From NCBI GenBank assembly GCA_947381875.1, contig CANCXY010000001.1, positions 1 to 55,905 on the forward strand: 55,905 nucleotides of DNA, given 5' to 3'. The stretch is from an uncultured Clostridia bacterium (lineage in GTDB: Bacteria > Bacillota > Clostridia > Oscillospirales > Ruminococcaceae). Position 1 is the first letter of the stretch. Every line of letters starts with the position of its first letter. This document shows, one piece after another, positions 23,987-32,702 of the stretch. The position numbers were made by a program, and so were the translations under genes. The notes beneath the pieces are model-generated. The model searched no databases. It was not told where the DNA came from and saw nothing but the letters and a program-made list of their open reading frames with translations.

Positions 23987-25158
23987 AGCCGCGCCACCCC
24001 GCTTTCACGCGCGGCCTTTGCCACCGCCGCCGCCACCGCTTCGGCTACACGCGGGTCGAATACGCCAGGGATGATATATTCCTCCGTCCGCTCCGCGTCG
24101 CTGACAAGCCCCGCGATGGCATCAGCGGCGGCCAACTTCATCGCGTCGTTGATATCGCGCGCGCGCACCGACAGCGCCCCCCTGAATACGCCTGGGAACG
24201 CCAGCACGTTGTTAATCTGGTTCGGGTAGTCGCTGCGCCCGGTGCCAATCACGCGCACCCCCGCCGCCTTCGCCGCTTCGGGTGTAATCTCCGGCGTGGG
24301 ATTTGCCATGGCAAATACAATCGCATCCTTCGCCATGCCGCGCGCCAGTTCCGGCGTCAGCGCGCCGCCCACCGATACGCCGATGAACACGTCCGCGCCC
24401 GGCAGCGCGTCGGCGAGCGTGCCGCGCAAGTCGTCCCAGTTCGTGATATCACACAGCATTTTCTTGTGGTCGGCAATGCCGACGCCGCGCGTCTTATACA
24501 AGATCCCGTTTTCATCACACGCGATGATGTCCCGCGCACCGGCAACACGCAGCATTTTGATGATGGCCGTACCCGCCGCCCCCGGCCCGTTCACGACAAT
24601 GCGGATGCTGCCAATCTCCTTGCCGACCAGCCGCAGCGCGCTGAGCAGGGCTGCCGTCACCACAATGGCCGTGCCGTGCTGGTCGTCGTGGAAAACAGGG
24701 ATATCTAATTCCCGTTCCAGCCTCTCCTCAATGGCGAAACACGCGGGCGAAGCAATATCTTCTAAATTCACGCCGCCGAACGTGGGGGCCATCAGGCGCA
24801 CGGCCTCTATGAGCTTTTCGGGGTCTTTTGTGTCCAGGCAGATGGGGAACGCATCCACGCCGCCAAATTCCTTGAACAGCAGCGCCTTCCCCTCCATCAC
24901 GGGCATGGCCGCCGCCGCGCCGATATCGCCCAGTCCCAGTACCGCCGTCCCGTTGGTGACGACAGCCACCAGGTTCCCTTTGGCCGTATAAGTATACGCC
25001 GCCGCCGCGTCCTTTGCAATCTCGCGGCACGGCTCAGCCACGCCGGGTGTGTATGCAGTGGAAAGGTCGTCCCGCGTTTTCACAGGCATTTTCCCCACGA
25101 CGGCCAATTTTCCCCGGTTTTCCGCGTGCAGACGCAGCGCCTCTTTGTAATAATCCAT
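23983..25158 (-). CDS. Malic enzyme (malate dehydrogenase, decarboxylating)
   Basis: A 391-residue short-form bacterial malic enzyme. YTPGVAEPCREI holds the catalytic Tyr region, followed by GNLVAVVTNGTAVLGLGDIG, the metal-binding VFHDDQHGTAIVV, the NAD(P) loop VVNGPGAAGTAI, and FAMANPTPEITPEAA and SDYPNQINNVLAFPG. It converts malate to pyruvate and CO2 with reduction of NAD(P). ATG 25158 is chosen, with AAGGGG about 9 bases upstream. Overlapping fumarase genes imply one pathway between fumarate, malate and pyruvate. Confidence 0.95.
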   Translation of the reverse strand: MDYYKEALRLHAENRGKLAVVGKMPVKTRDDLSTAYTPGVAEPCREIAKDAAAAYTYTAKGNLVAVVTNGTAVLGLGDIGAAAAMPVMEGKALLFKEFGGVDAFPICLDTKDPEKLIEAVRLMAPTFGGVNLEDIASPACFAIEERLERELDIPVFHDDQHGTAIVVTAALLSALRLVGKEIGSIRIVVNGPGAAGTAIIKMLRVAGARDIIACDENGILYKTRGVGIADHKKMLCDITNWDDLRGTLADALPGADVFIGVSVGGALTPELARGMAKDAIVFAMANPTPEITPEAAKAAGVRVIGTGRSDYPNQINNVLAFPGVFRGALSVRARDINDAMKLAAADAIAGLVSDAERTEEYIIPGVFDPRVAEAVAAAVAKAARESGVARL

Positions 25159-25242
25159 GCCTTGTTTCCCCTTTCTTGATTCTGTTTTTGGCATCACTTA
25201 AAAATGAATGAAATTTTCCCATCCTGCCCCGGCCTCTGGTTG

Positions 25243-25275
25243 GTGTTTCCCCCGCCCGGAGGGCGGGGGAAACAC
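25243..25275. repeat. Perfect GC palindrome of the CCCCGCC family
   Basis: GTGTTTCCCCCGCCC and GGGCGGGGGAAACAC pair perfectly (15 bp) around GGA. Same family as the spacers of the flagellar operon. Confidence 0.7.
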
Positions 25276-25376
25276 GGAAAAATCATGCGCGTTTTCAAGA
25301 TGTTTTACTATATCAACACTCAAAAACAAATAAAAATTCCCATCCTCTCCCTTTTTTGTTCGGGAGAGAATAACCG

Positions 25377-25420
25377 AAAAGGCGCTGTACTCGCGGAGAA
25401 CCGCTTATACAGCGCCTTTT
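25377..25420 (-). terminator. Terminator at the end of the flagellar operon
   Basis: AAAAGGCGCTGTA and TACAGCGCCTTTT form a perfect 13-bp stem. On the minus strand it follows the cheD stop by about 60 bases and ends in TTTTCGGTT. Confidence 0.85.
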
Positions 25421-25481
25421 AATCCGTTTGCAGCATGTTTTTCAAAACAGTCTCTTTCCCCATCCTGCCCGCGCCGCGTCT

Positions 25482-25967
25482 TTACAGCATCCATTCACCC
25501 TTTGTGGCTGATTGGATACGCATCGTACCGGTATCCGTATGGAAATACAGGGTACGCCCAAAATTCTTGCCCGTGTCGTCCGCAATGACAGGGATGCCCA
25601 GGCTGCGCAAAGCCTGGCGTACTGCCTGCACATTTCTTTGCCCGATATGGGACAGGGAGGCGTTGTTGGTGGCGGCAAACATCTGCGCCCCGCCGGCGAT
25701 CTTCGCTTTGATAAACGCGCGTTTTGCCCCCATCGACTCCATCCGGCGCAAAAGCAACGGGATAGCGCTGTCGGCAAAGCGGTAGGGGGTAGTCAGGGGG
25801 GACTGTGCGGAGCTGTCCGGCAGAAGGATGTGGGAAAGCCCGCCTAATTTGATGCGGGAATCGTACAGGCAGATGCCCACGCAGGAACCCAGTGCAAATG
25901 TTACCAGGATATCGGGCGCGCGCGCAATATTCTGATCCGATATCCCTACTTTGATCGTATTGCTCAC
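25482..25967 (-). CDS. cheD: Chemoreceptor glutamine deamidase CheD
   Basis: About 161 residues. It has the CheD hallmarks TFALGSCVGICLYD (catalytic Cys), GLSHILLPDS (catalytic His), KAKIAGGAQMF and GKNFGRTLYFHTDTG. It deamidates glutamines of chemoreceptors and binds CheC. GTG 25967 gives the expected N-terminus MSNTIKVGISDQN and has GGGGA upstream; the ATG seven codons earlier lies inside cheC. It is the last gene before the terminator. Confidence 0.93.
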   Translation of the reverse strand: MSNTIKVGISDQNIARAPDILVTFALGSCVGICLYDSRIKLGGLSHILLPDSSAQSPLTTPYRFADSAIPLLLRRMESMGAKRAFIKAKIAGGAQMFAATNNASLSHIGQRNVQAVRQALRSLGIPVIADDTGKNFGRTLYFHTDTGTMRIQSATKGEWML

Positions 25968-25968
25968 A

Positions 25969-26589
25969 TTACTCGATCCCCAATGCATTCATAATTTTCT
26001 CTAATGAATCTACGTCTGGAAGCATTAAAATGTGGTTGGAGGCCGTGGCTTGCGCGCCCTTCATGTCGTTTTCGATCCAGATCACCTTGTCGCTCATATT
26101 GGCGTAATGAATGGCGGGTACGCTCAAAATCGCGCCCAGCATATCAATCGTCATAGAGGGCACGCTCAATTCAATGCGCATATTCGTCATGGAAGCAATC
26201 GCGTTGATATACGACGCCGCCATGATATTGCCCACTTCCTCCAGCGCGGAGTGCCCTGTTTCATCTATCTCCTGGAAGCTGGAAATACCCTGCCCCAGCA
26301 GTGCGTTCAGCGTCATATGGGCGAAGTCCTTTTCCAGCAGAAACATGATCATCCCCTGGATATCCCCTTCAAAGGAAATCAGCATGCCCACAATCATCAC
26401 TTCAGGGCCGCCCATCTTCTCCATCGCGGTTTCATAGTCCACAATGCTTACCACGGGAACAGAGATCTCAATGGGCGTCATCAGCATATCGGCAAGGGCT
26501 GTCGCCGCGTTGCCCGCGCCAACATTCCCCAGCTCTTTCATTACGTCAAGCTGGATCTCGTTCAGGTCGGTATAATTCTGTATGGCCAT
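25969..26589 (-). CDS. cheC: CheY-P phosphatase CheC
   Basis: A 206-residue protein with two CheC active-site motifs, DVMKELGNVGAGNAATALA near residue 15 and ALEEVGNIMAASYINA near 114 (E-x2-N pattern in both). CheC dephosphorylates CheY-P and is stimulated by CheD, whose gene overlaps its 3' end region by position. The usual length and the neighbouring cheD make the assignment firm. Confidence 0.95.
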   Translation of the reverse strand: MAIQNYTDLNEIQLDVMKELGNVGAGNAATALADMLMTPIEISVPVVSIVDYETAMEKMGGPEVMIVGMLISFEGDIQGMIMFLLEKDFAHMTLNALLGQGISSFQEIDETGHSALEEVGNIMAASYINAIASMTNMRIELSVPSMTIDMLGAILSVPAIHYANMSDKVIWIENDMKGAQATASNHILMLPDVDSLEKIMNALGIE

Positions 26590-26604
26590 AATTCCCCTCT
26601 ATCC

Positions 26605-27456
26605 TTATCGTAAGTTATTGACAATCTCCTCCATCTCATCCGCCGTACTCACTACGCGTGCGCTGAGCTGGTAGGCGCGCTGCATAATGATCATATTTGT
26701 CATCTCGTCCGCCATAATCGCGCCGGACGCTTCTAACGCCTGCGCGCGCACAAGGCCCTCCCGCCACACGGGCGTAGCCTCGCCGGATGTCTCTGTCTGC
26801 CGGAACGACGCGGTGCTGAGGCGCTCCAGGCCATAGGGGTTGTCGAATCGGAACACGCCGATGCGCTCCGCGAGATGGTCCAGGTCGAGTGTGCCGTCCT
26901 CATTGCGGGGGATCTGGATGCGCTGTCCCTCGCTTGTCAGCACATAGCGGCCCTGGCTGTCCACGAGGAACGCGAGCATTTCCGTTTCCTCTACCTCGGT
27001 GTCTTCCTCCTCCCCTTCTTCGACAGGGGGAGCTTCCAAACCGACATCAAACACACCGGCGCGCGTATACACACGCTCCATTTCCACTTCCGGGAACGTG
27101 GCCGTCACCTCGCCGTTCTCATCCTCTCCCTCGATCGGCTCGCCGCTGCCATAGGCCACAACGGGCTGTTCCACGGCGAAAAAGCCGTCGTCCATGATCA
27201 TGAAATCCAATTTCATCCCGGTATTCTGCATGGAGCTTTGGCGATAGAGCAGGTCGGCCTTGCCCATCTTTACGCCGTGCCCGCGCAGCGGCTGTACCTC
27301 GTTGGTATACATCTCCGACGTGAGCAGGCTGTGGAATTCCGGCCTTGTGGCCTTATAGCCTGTGGTATTGACATTGGCGATATTGTGCGCGACCTGCTCC
27401 ATCCCGTTTTGATACGCGATCAGCCCGGACGCGCCGTTATAAAAGGAAATATTCAT
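26605..27456 (-). CDS. flgG: Flagellar rod protein FlgG-like (FlhP type)
   Basis: A 283-residue flagellar rod/hook family protein. The N-terminus has ASGLIAYQNGMEQVAHNIANVNTTGYKA (Flg_bb_rod) and the C-terminus has GALVRAQALEASGAI-like sequence ending MIIMQRAYQLSARVV (Flg_bbr_C). It builds the distal rod outside the membrane. An acidic insert of about 20 residues (PPVEEGEEEDTEVEE, near 143-160) interrupts the central domain. It pairs with the flgF-type gene upstream, as flhO-flhP in Bacillus. Confidence 0.9.
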   Translation of the reverse strand: MNISFYNGASGLIAYQNGMEQVAHNIANVNTTGYKATRPEFHSLLTSEMYTNEVQPLRGHGVKMGKADLLYRQSSMQNTGMKLDFMIMDDGFFAVEQPVVAYGSGEPIEGEDENGEVTATFPEVEMERVYTRAGVFDVGLEAPPVEEGEEEDTEVEETEMLAFLVDSQGRYVLTSEGQRIQIPRNEDGTLDLDHLAERIGVFRFDNPYGLERLSTASFRQTETSGEATPVWREGLVRAQALEASGAIMADEMTNMIIMQRAYQLSARVVSTADEMEEIVNNLR

Positions 27457-27484
27457 AGTTTTTCAGCCTCTCCTTCCATCCCGC

Positions 27485-28303
27485 TTACGACAGGGCGGCG
27501 ATCTGCTGCGCGGCCTGCTGGTTGACCCTGTCTAAAATCTGCAGCGCCGTGCTGCACGCCTGGAACGCGCGCTGCGCCTCCATCACAAGGGTATATTCCC
27601 GGTTCATATCAACATTGGAGCGCTCCAACTGTCCCTGGAACAGTTCGGCCTGCTCTGCCTGCGCGCCCTCGGCCCCTTCAGCAAGCTGGAACAGCGAGTT
27701 CCCCACACGCTCCAACTCCTCCCCTTCGCCGGGGACGATCAGGTCGATGGTATCCAGATACTGGCCGTTCTCAGCATACACCGCGCCGTTCGCGTCGATC
27801 GTAATGGTAGAGCGCGCCACCATCAGATCGCCCGTGCGCCCTTGCACACGGCCCACGCCACGCAGGACAAGGTATCCTTCCTCGTCAATATCGAAATTGC
27901 CGTTGCGTGTTAAGTAATACTGGCCGTCCTCCAAGAGGGCATCGTCAGCGTCATCCGCATTGGTGGCGTCTCCGTCCGCGTCGTCCACATTAACATTGGT
28001 GGCGCGGATACGGAAAAAGCCTTCGCCGTTAATCGCGACATCCAGCGCGCGTTCCGTCTGCACCAGCGAGTCACTGTCAAAGCGCGTCGGCACTTCCGAT
28101 ATGACGCTGATGGGGACCGATTTGCCAATGACCTCCGCTTTCCGATTCTCCACGCGCAAAAGCTGTTCCTCAAACGTCGTGCCCACAAGGCGCGTCGCCT
28201 TATAGCCCGGCGTGTTGGCGTTTACCATATTGTTCGACAGCACGTCGATGGCGCGCTCCTGCATCAAAACGCCGGAAGCGATCGTATAAAAACCCTGATA
28301 CAT
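27485..28303 (-). CDS. flgF: Flagellar rod protein FlgF-like (FlhO type)
   Basis: A 272-residue protein with the rod-family N-terminus MYQGFYTIASGVLMQERAIDVLSNNMVNANTPGYKA split across the first 35 residues, and the C-terminal EYTLVMEAQRAFQACSTALQ. A stretch of acidic residues (about 101-122, DDADGDATNADDADD) is inserted in the centre. AAAGGATGAGA precedes the ATG. A promoter lies about 55 bases upstream, so flgF-flgG-cheC-cheD can be transcribed separately from the main operon. Confidence 0.9.
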   Translation of the reverse strand: MYQGFYTIASGVLMQERAIDVLSNNMVNANTPGYKATRLVGTTFEEQLLRVENRKAEVIGKSVPISVISEVPTRFDSDSLVQTERALDVAINGEGFFRIRATNVNVDDADGDATNADDADDALLEDGQYYLTRNGNFDIDEEGYLVLRGVGRVQGRTGDLMVARSTITIDANGAVYAENGQYLDTIDLIVPGEGEELERVGNSLFQLAEGAEGAQAEQAELFQGQLERSNVDMNREYTLVMEAQRAFQACSTALQILDRVNQQAAQQIAALS

Positions 28304-28355
28304 GGTGTCTCATCCTTTCCGTTTTGGCGATAGCGTTTGCGGATGCCGCAAGAAC

Positions 28356-28384
28356 ATTGTATACCAATTTGGTGTTGCGGTCAA
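28356..28384 (-). promoter_or_regulatory. Sigma-A promoter of flgF-flgG-cheC-cheD
   Basis: TTGACC (28384-28379), a 17-base spacer and TACAAT (28361-28356) on the minus strand. It lies downstream of fliA and a hairpin repeat, before flgF. Confidence 0.75.
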
Positions 28385-28396
28385 GACCTTTTGTGG

Positions 28397-28460
28397 GAGC
28401 CGCCCCAGAGGCTCCGCCTCTGGACTCCGCCAAAGGGGCGCGGCCCCTTTGGAAACCCAT
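28397..28460 (+). repeat. Modular hairpin repeat, copy 7
   Basis: CCAGAGGC/GCCTCTGG and CCAAAGGGGC/GCCCCTTTGG stems ending AAACCCATC. It abuts the fliA stop codon (28465) but in the orientation opposite to the gene. Confidence 0.8.
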
Positions 28461-28464
28461 CCTG

Positions 28465-29241
28465 TCAGCCGTTCCTGTAGTCGCTGAGCGCGGCGCGCAG
28501 GCGCTGTACGGCGCTTTTTTTGATGAGGCAGATGCGCTGTTCACTCACGCCCATCACCTCGCCAATCTCCCGCAGTTTCAGATGCTCGAAATAGTACAGG
28601 GAAATGACGGTGCGCTCCTGCCCCTGTAAATTGTCGATGGCGCGGGCCAGCGCCTTGCGCAGTTCGCTGTTGTCTAAAAGGGCGATCGGGTCGTCCTCGT
28701 CCACTACGTCGCTGTATTCAAGCTGCTGCTGTGAGAGGAAGTCGGAATCCGCCCCGGCGGCGTAATCGCCCGCCAGCTCGGCCATGCGTTTGAGCAGCTC
28801 CTCAAACGAAATGCCCAGATAAGCCGCGATCTCTTTTTTGGTGGGGTACCGACCCAGTGTCATTGCCAATTTGTTCTGCGCCTCGGCGATCTGTATCTCG
28901 TTGCGGCGCATGCGTCTTGGCAGGTGGTCCTGCTTGCGCACATAGTCGATGACCGCGCTGCGCACCTTCGTAAACAGGTAGGCCGTCAGGTTGACTTCGC
29001 TCTCGAAATCGTACTTTTCCAGGCCCTCTAAAATCGCAATCATGCCCTGGTTGGTGATGTCTGTGGGGGTCGCGAAGCGGTAATAGGTTGTGTACAGATT
29101 GGACGCCACCGATTCGGCAATGCTGGCGTAGCGCATGGCAATTTCATTGCGCAGCTCTGTGGAACGGTCGGCCCTGTACATTTCCAGTAGCGTTTCCACA
29201 GGTAGCGGCTCCCGCTCCGGTGGTCCTGATCGGACTGCCAA
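28465..29241 (-). CDS. fliA: RNA polymerase sigma-28 factor for flagella (FliA/SigD)
   Basis: A 258-residue sigma-70 family protein with regions 2 (SVASNLYTTYYRFATPTDITNQGMIAILEGLEKYDF), 3 and 4 (LREIGEVMGVSEQRICLIKKSAVQRLR). Region 2.2 to 2.4 continues into VRSAVIDYVRKQDHLPR, typical of FliA/WhiG. It directs late flagellar and chemotaxis gene transcription. The start is probably TTG 29241 preceded by GGTGA. An acidic insert lies at about 172-190 between regions 3 and 4. Confidence 0.93.
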   Translation of the reverse strand: MAVRSGPPEREPLPVETLLEMYRADRSTELRNEIAMRYASIAESVASNLYTTYYRFATPTDITNQGMIAILEGLEKYDFESEVNLTAYLFTKVRSAVIDYVRKQDHLPRRMRRNEIQIAEAQNKLAMTLGRYPTKKEIAAYLGISFEELLKRMAELAGDYAAGADSDFLSQQQLEYSDVVDEDDPIALLDNSELRKALARAIDNLQGQERTVISLYYFEHLKLREIGEVMGVSEQRICLIKKSAVQRLRAALSDYRNG

Positions 29242-29330
29242 ACTTCACCATCCCCCTTCCCGCGGCCGGCAGCGCCAGGCCGCTTGATTCATCCTGCTAT
29301 GCAGCAAACATATAAATCCTGCTGTTTTTC

Positions 29331-29355
29331 CCCGCCGGAGGCGGGGAAAAACAGC
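29331..29355. repeat. Perfect 10+-bp GC palindrome between fliA and flhA
   Basis: GCTGTTTTTCCCC and GGGGAAAAACAGC are perfectly complementary around GCCGGAGGC. Same family as other spacer palindromes. Confidence 0.7.
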
Positions 29356-29371
29356 AAAGCAATTCCCCAGA

Positions 29372-31435
29372 TTATGCGGCGGAAATATTGCCCAATGCCT
29401 GTATTTTGATATCGGTGTCGATCTCGTTGAACGAAAGGATCGTCACGCGCATGCTGAACTGATCCAACAGCCGTTTGTAGTACAGGCGCACGATCGGAGA
29501 AGTGAGGATGATCGGCGTCTGCACTAAGTCGCGGATCTTGTCGACCTCGCGGGTGGTCGCGCCAATGATATCCTGTATCTGTTTCGGTTCCAGCGCCAGA
29601 TACGAACCGTTCTCCACCTTCTTCACGGACCCCATGATCGTGTTTTCGATCTCGGCGTCCAGGCTGATGACTTTCATCTGGCCCGAATCGGCAAAACGGT
29701 GTGTGATTGTGCGTTTGAGCGCCTGCCGCACATGCTCGGTGAGCATATCCATGTCTTTGACGGTGGGCGCGTAGTCGGCCAGCGTCTCTAAAATCGTGTC
29801 CATATCGCGCACTGGCACGCCCTCGCGCAGAAGGTTGCACAAGATCTTTTGCAGCGTGCCCACGGAGACGATAGCCGGGACCGTATCGTTGACAAGCGCC
29901 TCGCTGGTCTTGCGCAGGTTCGCCAGCATATTGTTGACTTCCTGCCGGTTCAACAGCTCGTGCGCGTGCGCCTTGATGACCTCGGAGAGGTGCGTAATCA
30001 TCACGCTGGACGCGTCGATCAGCGTATAGCCCGCCATTTCGGCCTGCACGCGTTTGTCCTCGCTGATCCACTTCGCCGGGATGCCGAACGCGGGATCTAC
30101 GGTGTCGATGCCATCTACCGTGCGGTCGCCGCCCTCTGGCAGCAGCGCCAGGTAGTGGTCGACCAGCACCTCGCCCATCGCCACCTGCTCACCCTTGATA
30201 TTGATGACATACTGGTTCGGGTTCAGCAGGCCGCTGTCCTTCACGCGCACCGACGGGAACACAAGGCCCATTTCAGAGGCAAACTGTTTGCGGAACATGA
30301 CAACGCGGTCCATGAAATTGCCGCCGCTGTTCTCGTCAATCAACGGGATCAGGCTGTAGCCGAATTCCATCGAAACGGGATCGACTTTGAGCAGGCCATA
30401 CACATTGTCGATATTGCGGTAGAACGCCGCCTCGCTCGTGACCTCCTCGGTGACAGTGGGGCCTTCGGGGCCTGCCGCGGCTGCTGCCGCCTGCTGCTTC
30501 GTCTGCCCGCTGCGCAGGAGGATGATGCCCAGTACCATCAGGATAACCGACATCGTGAGGACCTGCGCGGCCGGGAAACCGATGAACAGCAGCATGGCCA
30601 TGGCGAGTGATGCCATAATCAGCACCAGCGGCTGGGAGAGGAACTGGTGCGCGACATCCTCGTTGAGGTTGTTCTCCGAAGCGGAGCGCGTGACAAGCAT
30701 ACCAGTCGCCACCGAAATGAGCAGCGCCGGGATCTGGCTCATCAGGCCGTCGCCGACCGTAGCGGTGGAATAAATCTGCATGATCTCGTTGAAGGTGCCC
30801 TCGCCGTTGATCATGCCGATAATGACGCCGCCGATCAGGTTGATAAACGTGGTGACAAGCGACATGATGGCGTCACCCTTCACGAACTTCGTAGCACCAT
30901 CCATGGAGCCGAAGAAGTCCGCCTCGCGCTGGATCTTGGAGCGGCGGGTGCGCGCGGTCTCCTCGTCAATCAGGCCGGAGCTGAGGTCGGCGTCAATCGC
31001 CATCTGCTTGCCGGGCATGGCGTCCAGCGTGAAGCGGGCGGATACCTCGGCCACGCGCTCGGAGCCTTTGGTAATGACGAGGAACTGCACCAGTACAATG
31101 ATGAGGAAGATAATCAGGCCCACCACAACATTGCCCTGGATCACGAACTGGCCGAACGTCGCAATGACCTGGCCCGCGTCGCCGTGGTTCGTCAGGATCT
31201 TGCGCGTCGACGACACGTTCAGCGCGAGGCGGAACAGCGTCGTGATCAAAAGCAGCGAGGGGAACACCGAAAATTCCAGCGCTTCCCGGATATACATCGT
31301 CGTAAGCAGGATGACAAACGACAATGTGAGGTTTGTGATGAACATAAAGTCCAGCACAGCGGTGGGCAGCGGGATAATCAATAAGAAAATGACGCCCACG
31401 ACCATCGCCGAAACAACGTTATTGAACAGCTTCAA
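29372..31435 (-). CDS. flhA: Flagellar type III export gate protein FlhA
   Basis: A 687-residue export-gate protein. About eight N-terminal transmembrane helices (to near residue 315) contain the FHIPEP-type stretch LFRLALNVSSTRKIL and the conserved loop RFTLDAMPGKQMAIDADLSSGLI. The C-terminal cytoplasmic domain (about 340-687) docks substrate-chaperone complexes. It forms the nonameric gate in the membrane. The start is TTG with AAGGAAC 6 bases upstream, adjacent to the flhB stop. Intact full length. Confidence 0.96.
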   Translation of the reverse strand: MKLFNNVVSAMVVGVIFLLIIPLPTAVLDFMFITNLTLSFVILLTTMYIREALEFSVFPSLLLITTLFRLALNVSSTRKILTNHGDAGQVIATFGQFVIQGNVVVGLIIFLIIVLVQFLVITKGSERVAEVSARFTLDAMPGKQMAIDADLSSGLIDEETARTRRSKIQREADFFGSMDGATKFVKGDAIMSLVTTFINLIGGVIIGMINGEGTFNEIMQIYSTATVGDGLMSQIPALLISVATGMLVTRSASENNLNEDVAHQFLSQPLVLIMASLAMAMLLFIGFPAAQVLTMSVILMVLGIILLRSGQTKQQAAAAAAGPEGPTVTEEVTSEAAFYRNIDNVYGLLKVDPVSMEFGYSLIPLIDENSGGNFMDRVVMFRKQFASEMGLVFPSVRVKDSGLLNPNQYVINIKGEQVAMGEVLVDHYLALLPEGGDRTVDGIDTVDPAFGIPAKWISEDKRVQAEMAGYTLIDASSVMITHLSEVIKAHAHELLNRQEVNNMLANLRKTSEALVNDTVPAIVSVGTLQKILCNLLREGVPVRDMDTILETLADYAPTVKDMDMLTEHVRQALKRTITHRFADSGQMKVISLDAEIENTIMGSVKKVENGSYLALEPKQIQDIIGATTREVDKIRDLVQTPIILTSPIVRLYYKRLLDQFSMRVTILSFNEIDTDIKIQALGNISAA

Positions 31436-31436
31436 A

Positions 31437-32498
31437 TCAGTTCAGTTCCTTTTTCTTCAGGTTATATACGAATGCCAGCACCTCAGCCACGGGCTGATAG
31501 AACTGGTCCGGTATTTCCGCATTCAATTCAACGTTCTCATACAGCCCGCGCGCCAGGGGCTTGTTTTCCATCGTGACGATATCGTGCTTTTCGGCAATGG
31601 CAACAATGCGCAGCGCCAAACTGTCCATGCCTTTCGCAATCACGACCGGGGCGCGGTTGTGTTCCGGGTCGTATTGCAGCGCCACAGCGAAGTGCGTCGG
31701 GTTGCGGATGACGACATCGGCGTTGGGCACGTTCTGCATCATACGGCGGCGCGCCATGGCGTTCTGCTTCTCGCGGATCTTGCCCTTCACCTGCGGGTCG
31801 CCTTCGGTCTGTTTGTATTCTTCCTTAATCTCCTGCTTGCTCATGCGCAGGTTTTTTTCATATTCCCACCATTGGTACAGATAATCGGCGGCGGCCACAA
31901 AAACCATGATGATGGCGACCGTTTTCACAATGCCCATCATCATGCTGCCCGCCGTGACAAGCGCCTGCTGGATCGTCATATCCATCAGCATGGGGATCGT
32001 GGCAATCTCGTCTTTCAGCGAGTTCCAGATCACAATGCCTAAGATCACGATCTTCAAAATGGATTTCAACAGCTCCACCAGCCCGCGCAGGGAAAACAGG
32101 CGCTTAAACCCCTGGAGGGGGTTCATCCGGCTGAACTTGGGTTTGAGGAGCTGGAACGAGACAAGGCCGCGCGTCTGCGCGATGGTCGCGATGATGGAGG
32201 CCAGGCCGACAATCAGCATCACCGGCAGGATGGTGGACCCGAAGCACAGGCCGACCTTGATAAAGACGGTGCGCGTCTCGGTCAGCGTGACATTTTCCAC
32301 GCTCGCGCCCAAAGAGATAAATTCGGTGATGGCGTTTTCCAGCCGCGAAAGGATCCACGGCCCCAAAAGCTGTAAGCTGAAAAACACGGCGACCAGCGAA
32401 AGCAGCGGGGCCACTTCCGCGCTCTGGAATATATTACCTTTTTTCCGTTCGTCCTGTTTTCGTTTCGGGGTTGCTTTCTCGGTTTTTTCGTCCGCCAA
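31437..32498 (-). CDS. flhB: Flagellar type III export protein FlhB
   Basis: A 353-residue protein with four transmembrane segments (about 30-52, 80-105, 145-165, 185-207). The cytoplasmic autocleavage domain contains the NPTH motif at 266-269 within DVVIRNPTHFAVALQYD. Cleavage after Asn switches export specificity from rod/hook to filament. The N-terminus ADEKTEKATPKRKQDERKKG is typical. It starts at TTG with a GGGGGG element upstream. Confidence 0.96.
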   Translation of the reverse strand: MADEKTEKATPKRKQDERKKGNIFQSAEVAPLLSLVAVFFSLQLLGPWILSRLENAITEFISLGASVENVTLTETRTVFIKVGLCFGSTILPVMLIVGLASIIATIAQTRGLVSFQLLKPKFSRMNPLQGFKRLFSLRGLVELLKSILKIVILGIVIWNSLKDEIATIPMLMDMTIQQALVTAGSMMMGIVKTVAIIMVFVAAADYLYQWWEYEKNLRMSKQEIKEEYKQTEGDPQVKGKIREKQNAMARRRMMQNVPNADVVIRNPTHFAVALQYDPEHNRAPVVIAKGMDSLALRIVAIAEKHDIVTMENKPLARGLYENVELNAEIPDQFYQPVAEVLAFVYNLKKKELN

Positions 32499-32566
32499 AC
32501 TGCATCCCCCCTTTGCGGCACATCAAACAGTTCTTGCGGCTTTGTGCGGCGGGAAACAATAGACCC

Positions 32567-32698
32567 TGCTGTTTTCCCCCGCCTCCGGCGGGGAAAGACG
32601 GGCAAAATGGATTCCCGCGCGCGAAACAAGGAAATAGAGGATATCTGCATGCGGCGGTTTTCCGTGTATTTTCCCGCCCGCGGGGCGGGGAAATATAC
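32567..32698. repeat. Two GC palindromes between flhB and fliR
   Basis: At 32567-32596, TTTTCCCCCGCC pairs with GGCGGGGAAA; at 32664-32698, GTGTATTTTCCCGCCC pairs with GGGCGGGGAAATATAC. These occupy most of the 204-base spacer, which has no gene. Confidence 0.65.
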
Positions 32699-32702
32699 AA
32701 AA

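Larger units (their letters stand above)
25159..25481. other. Intergenic region with a palindrome and the flagellar operon terminator
   Basis: No gene is supported. It holds a palindrome GTGTTTCCCCCGCCC/GGGCGGGGGAAACAC at 25243-25275, the terminator at 25377-25420 and AT-rich sequence upstream of the malic enzyme gene; no clear promoter for that gene was identified. Confidence 0.6.
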
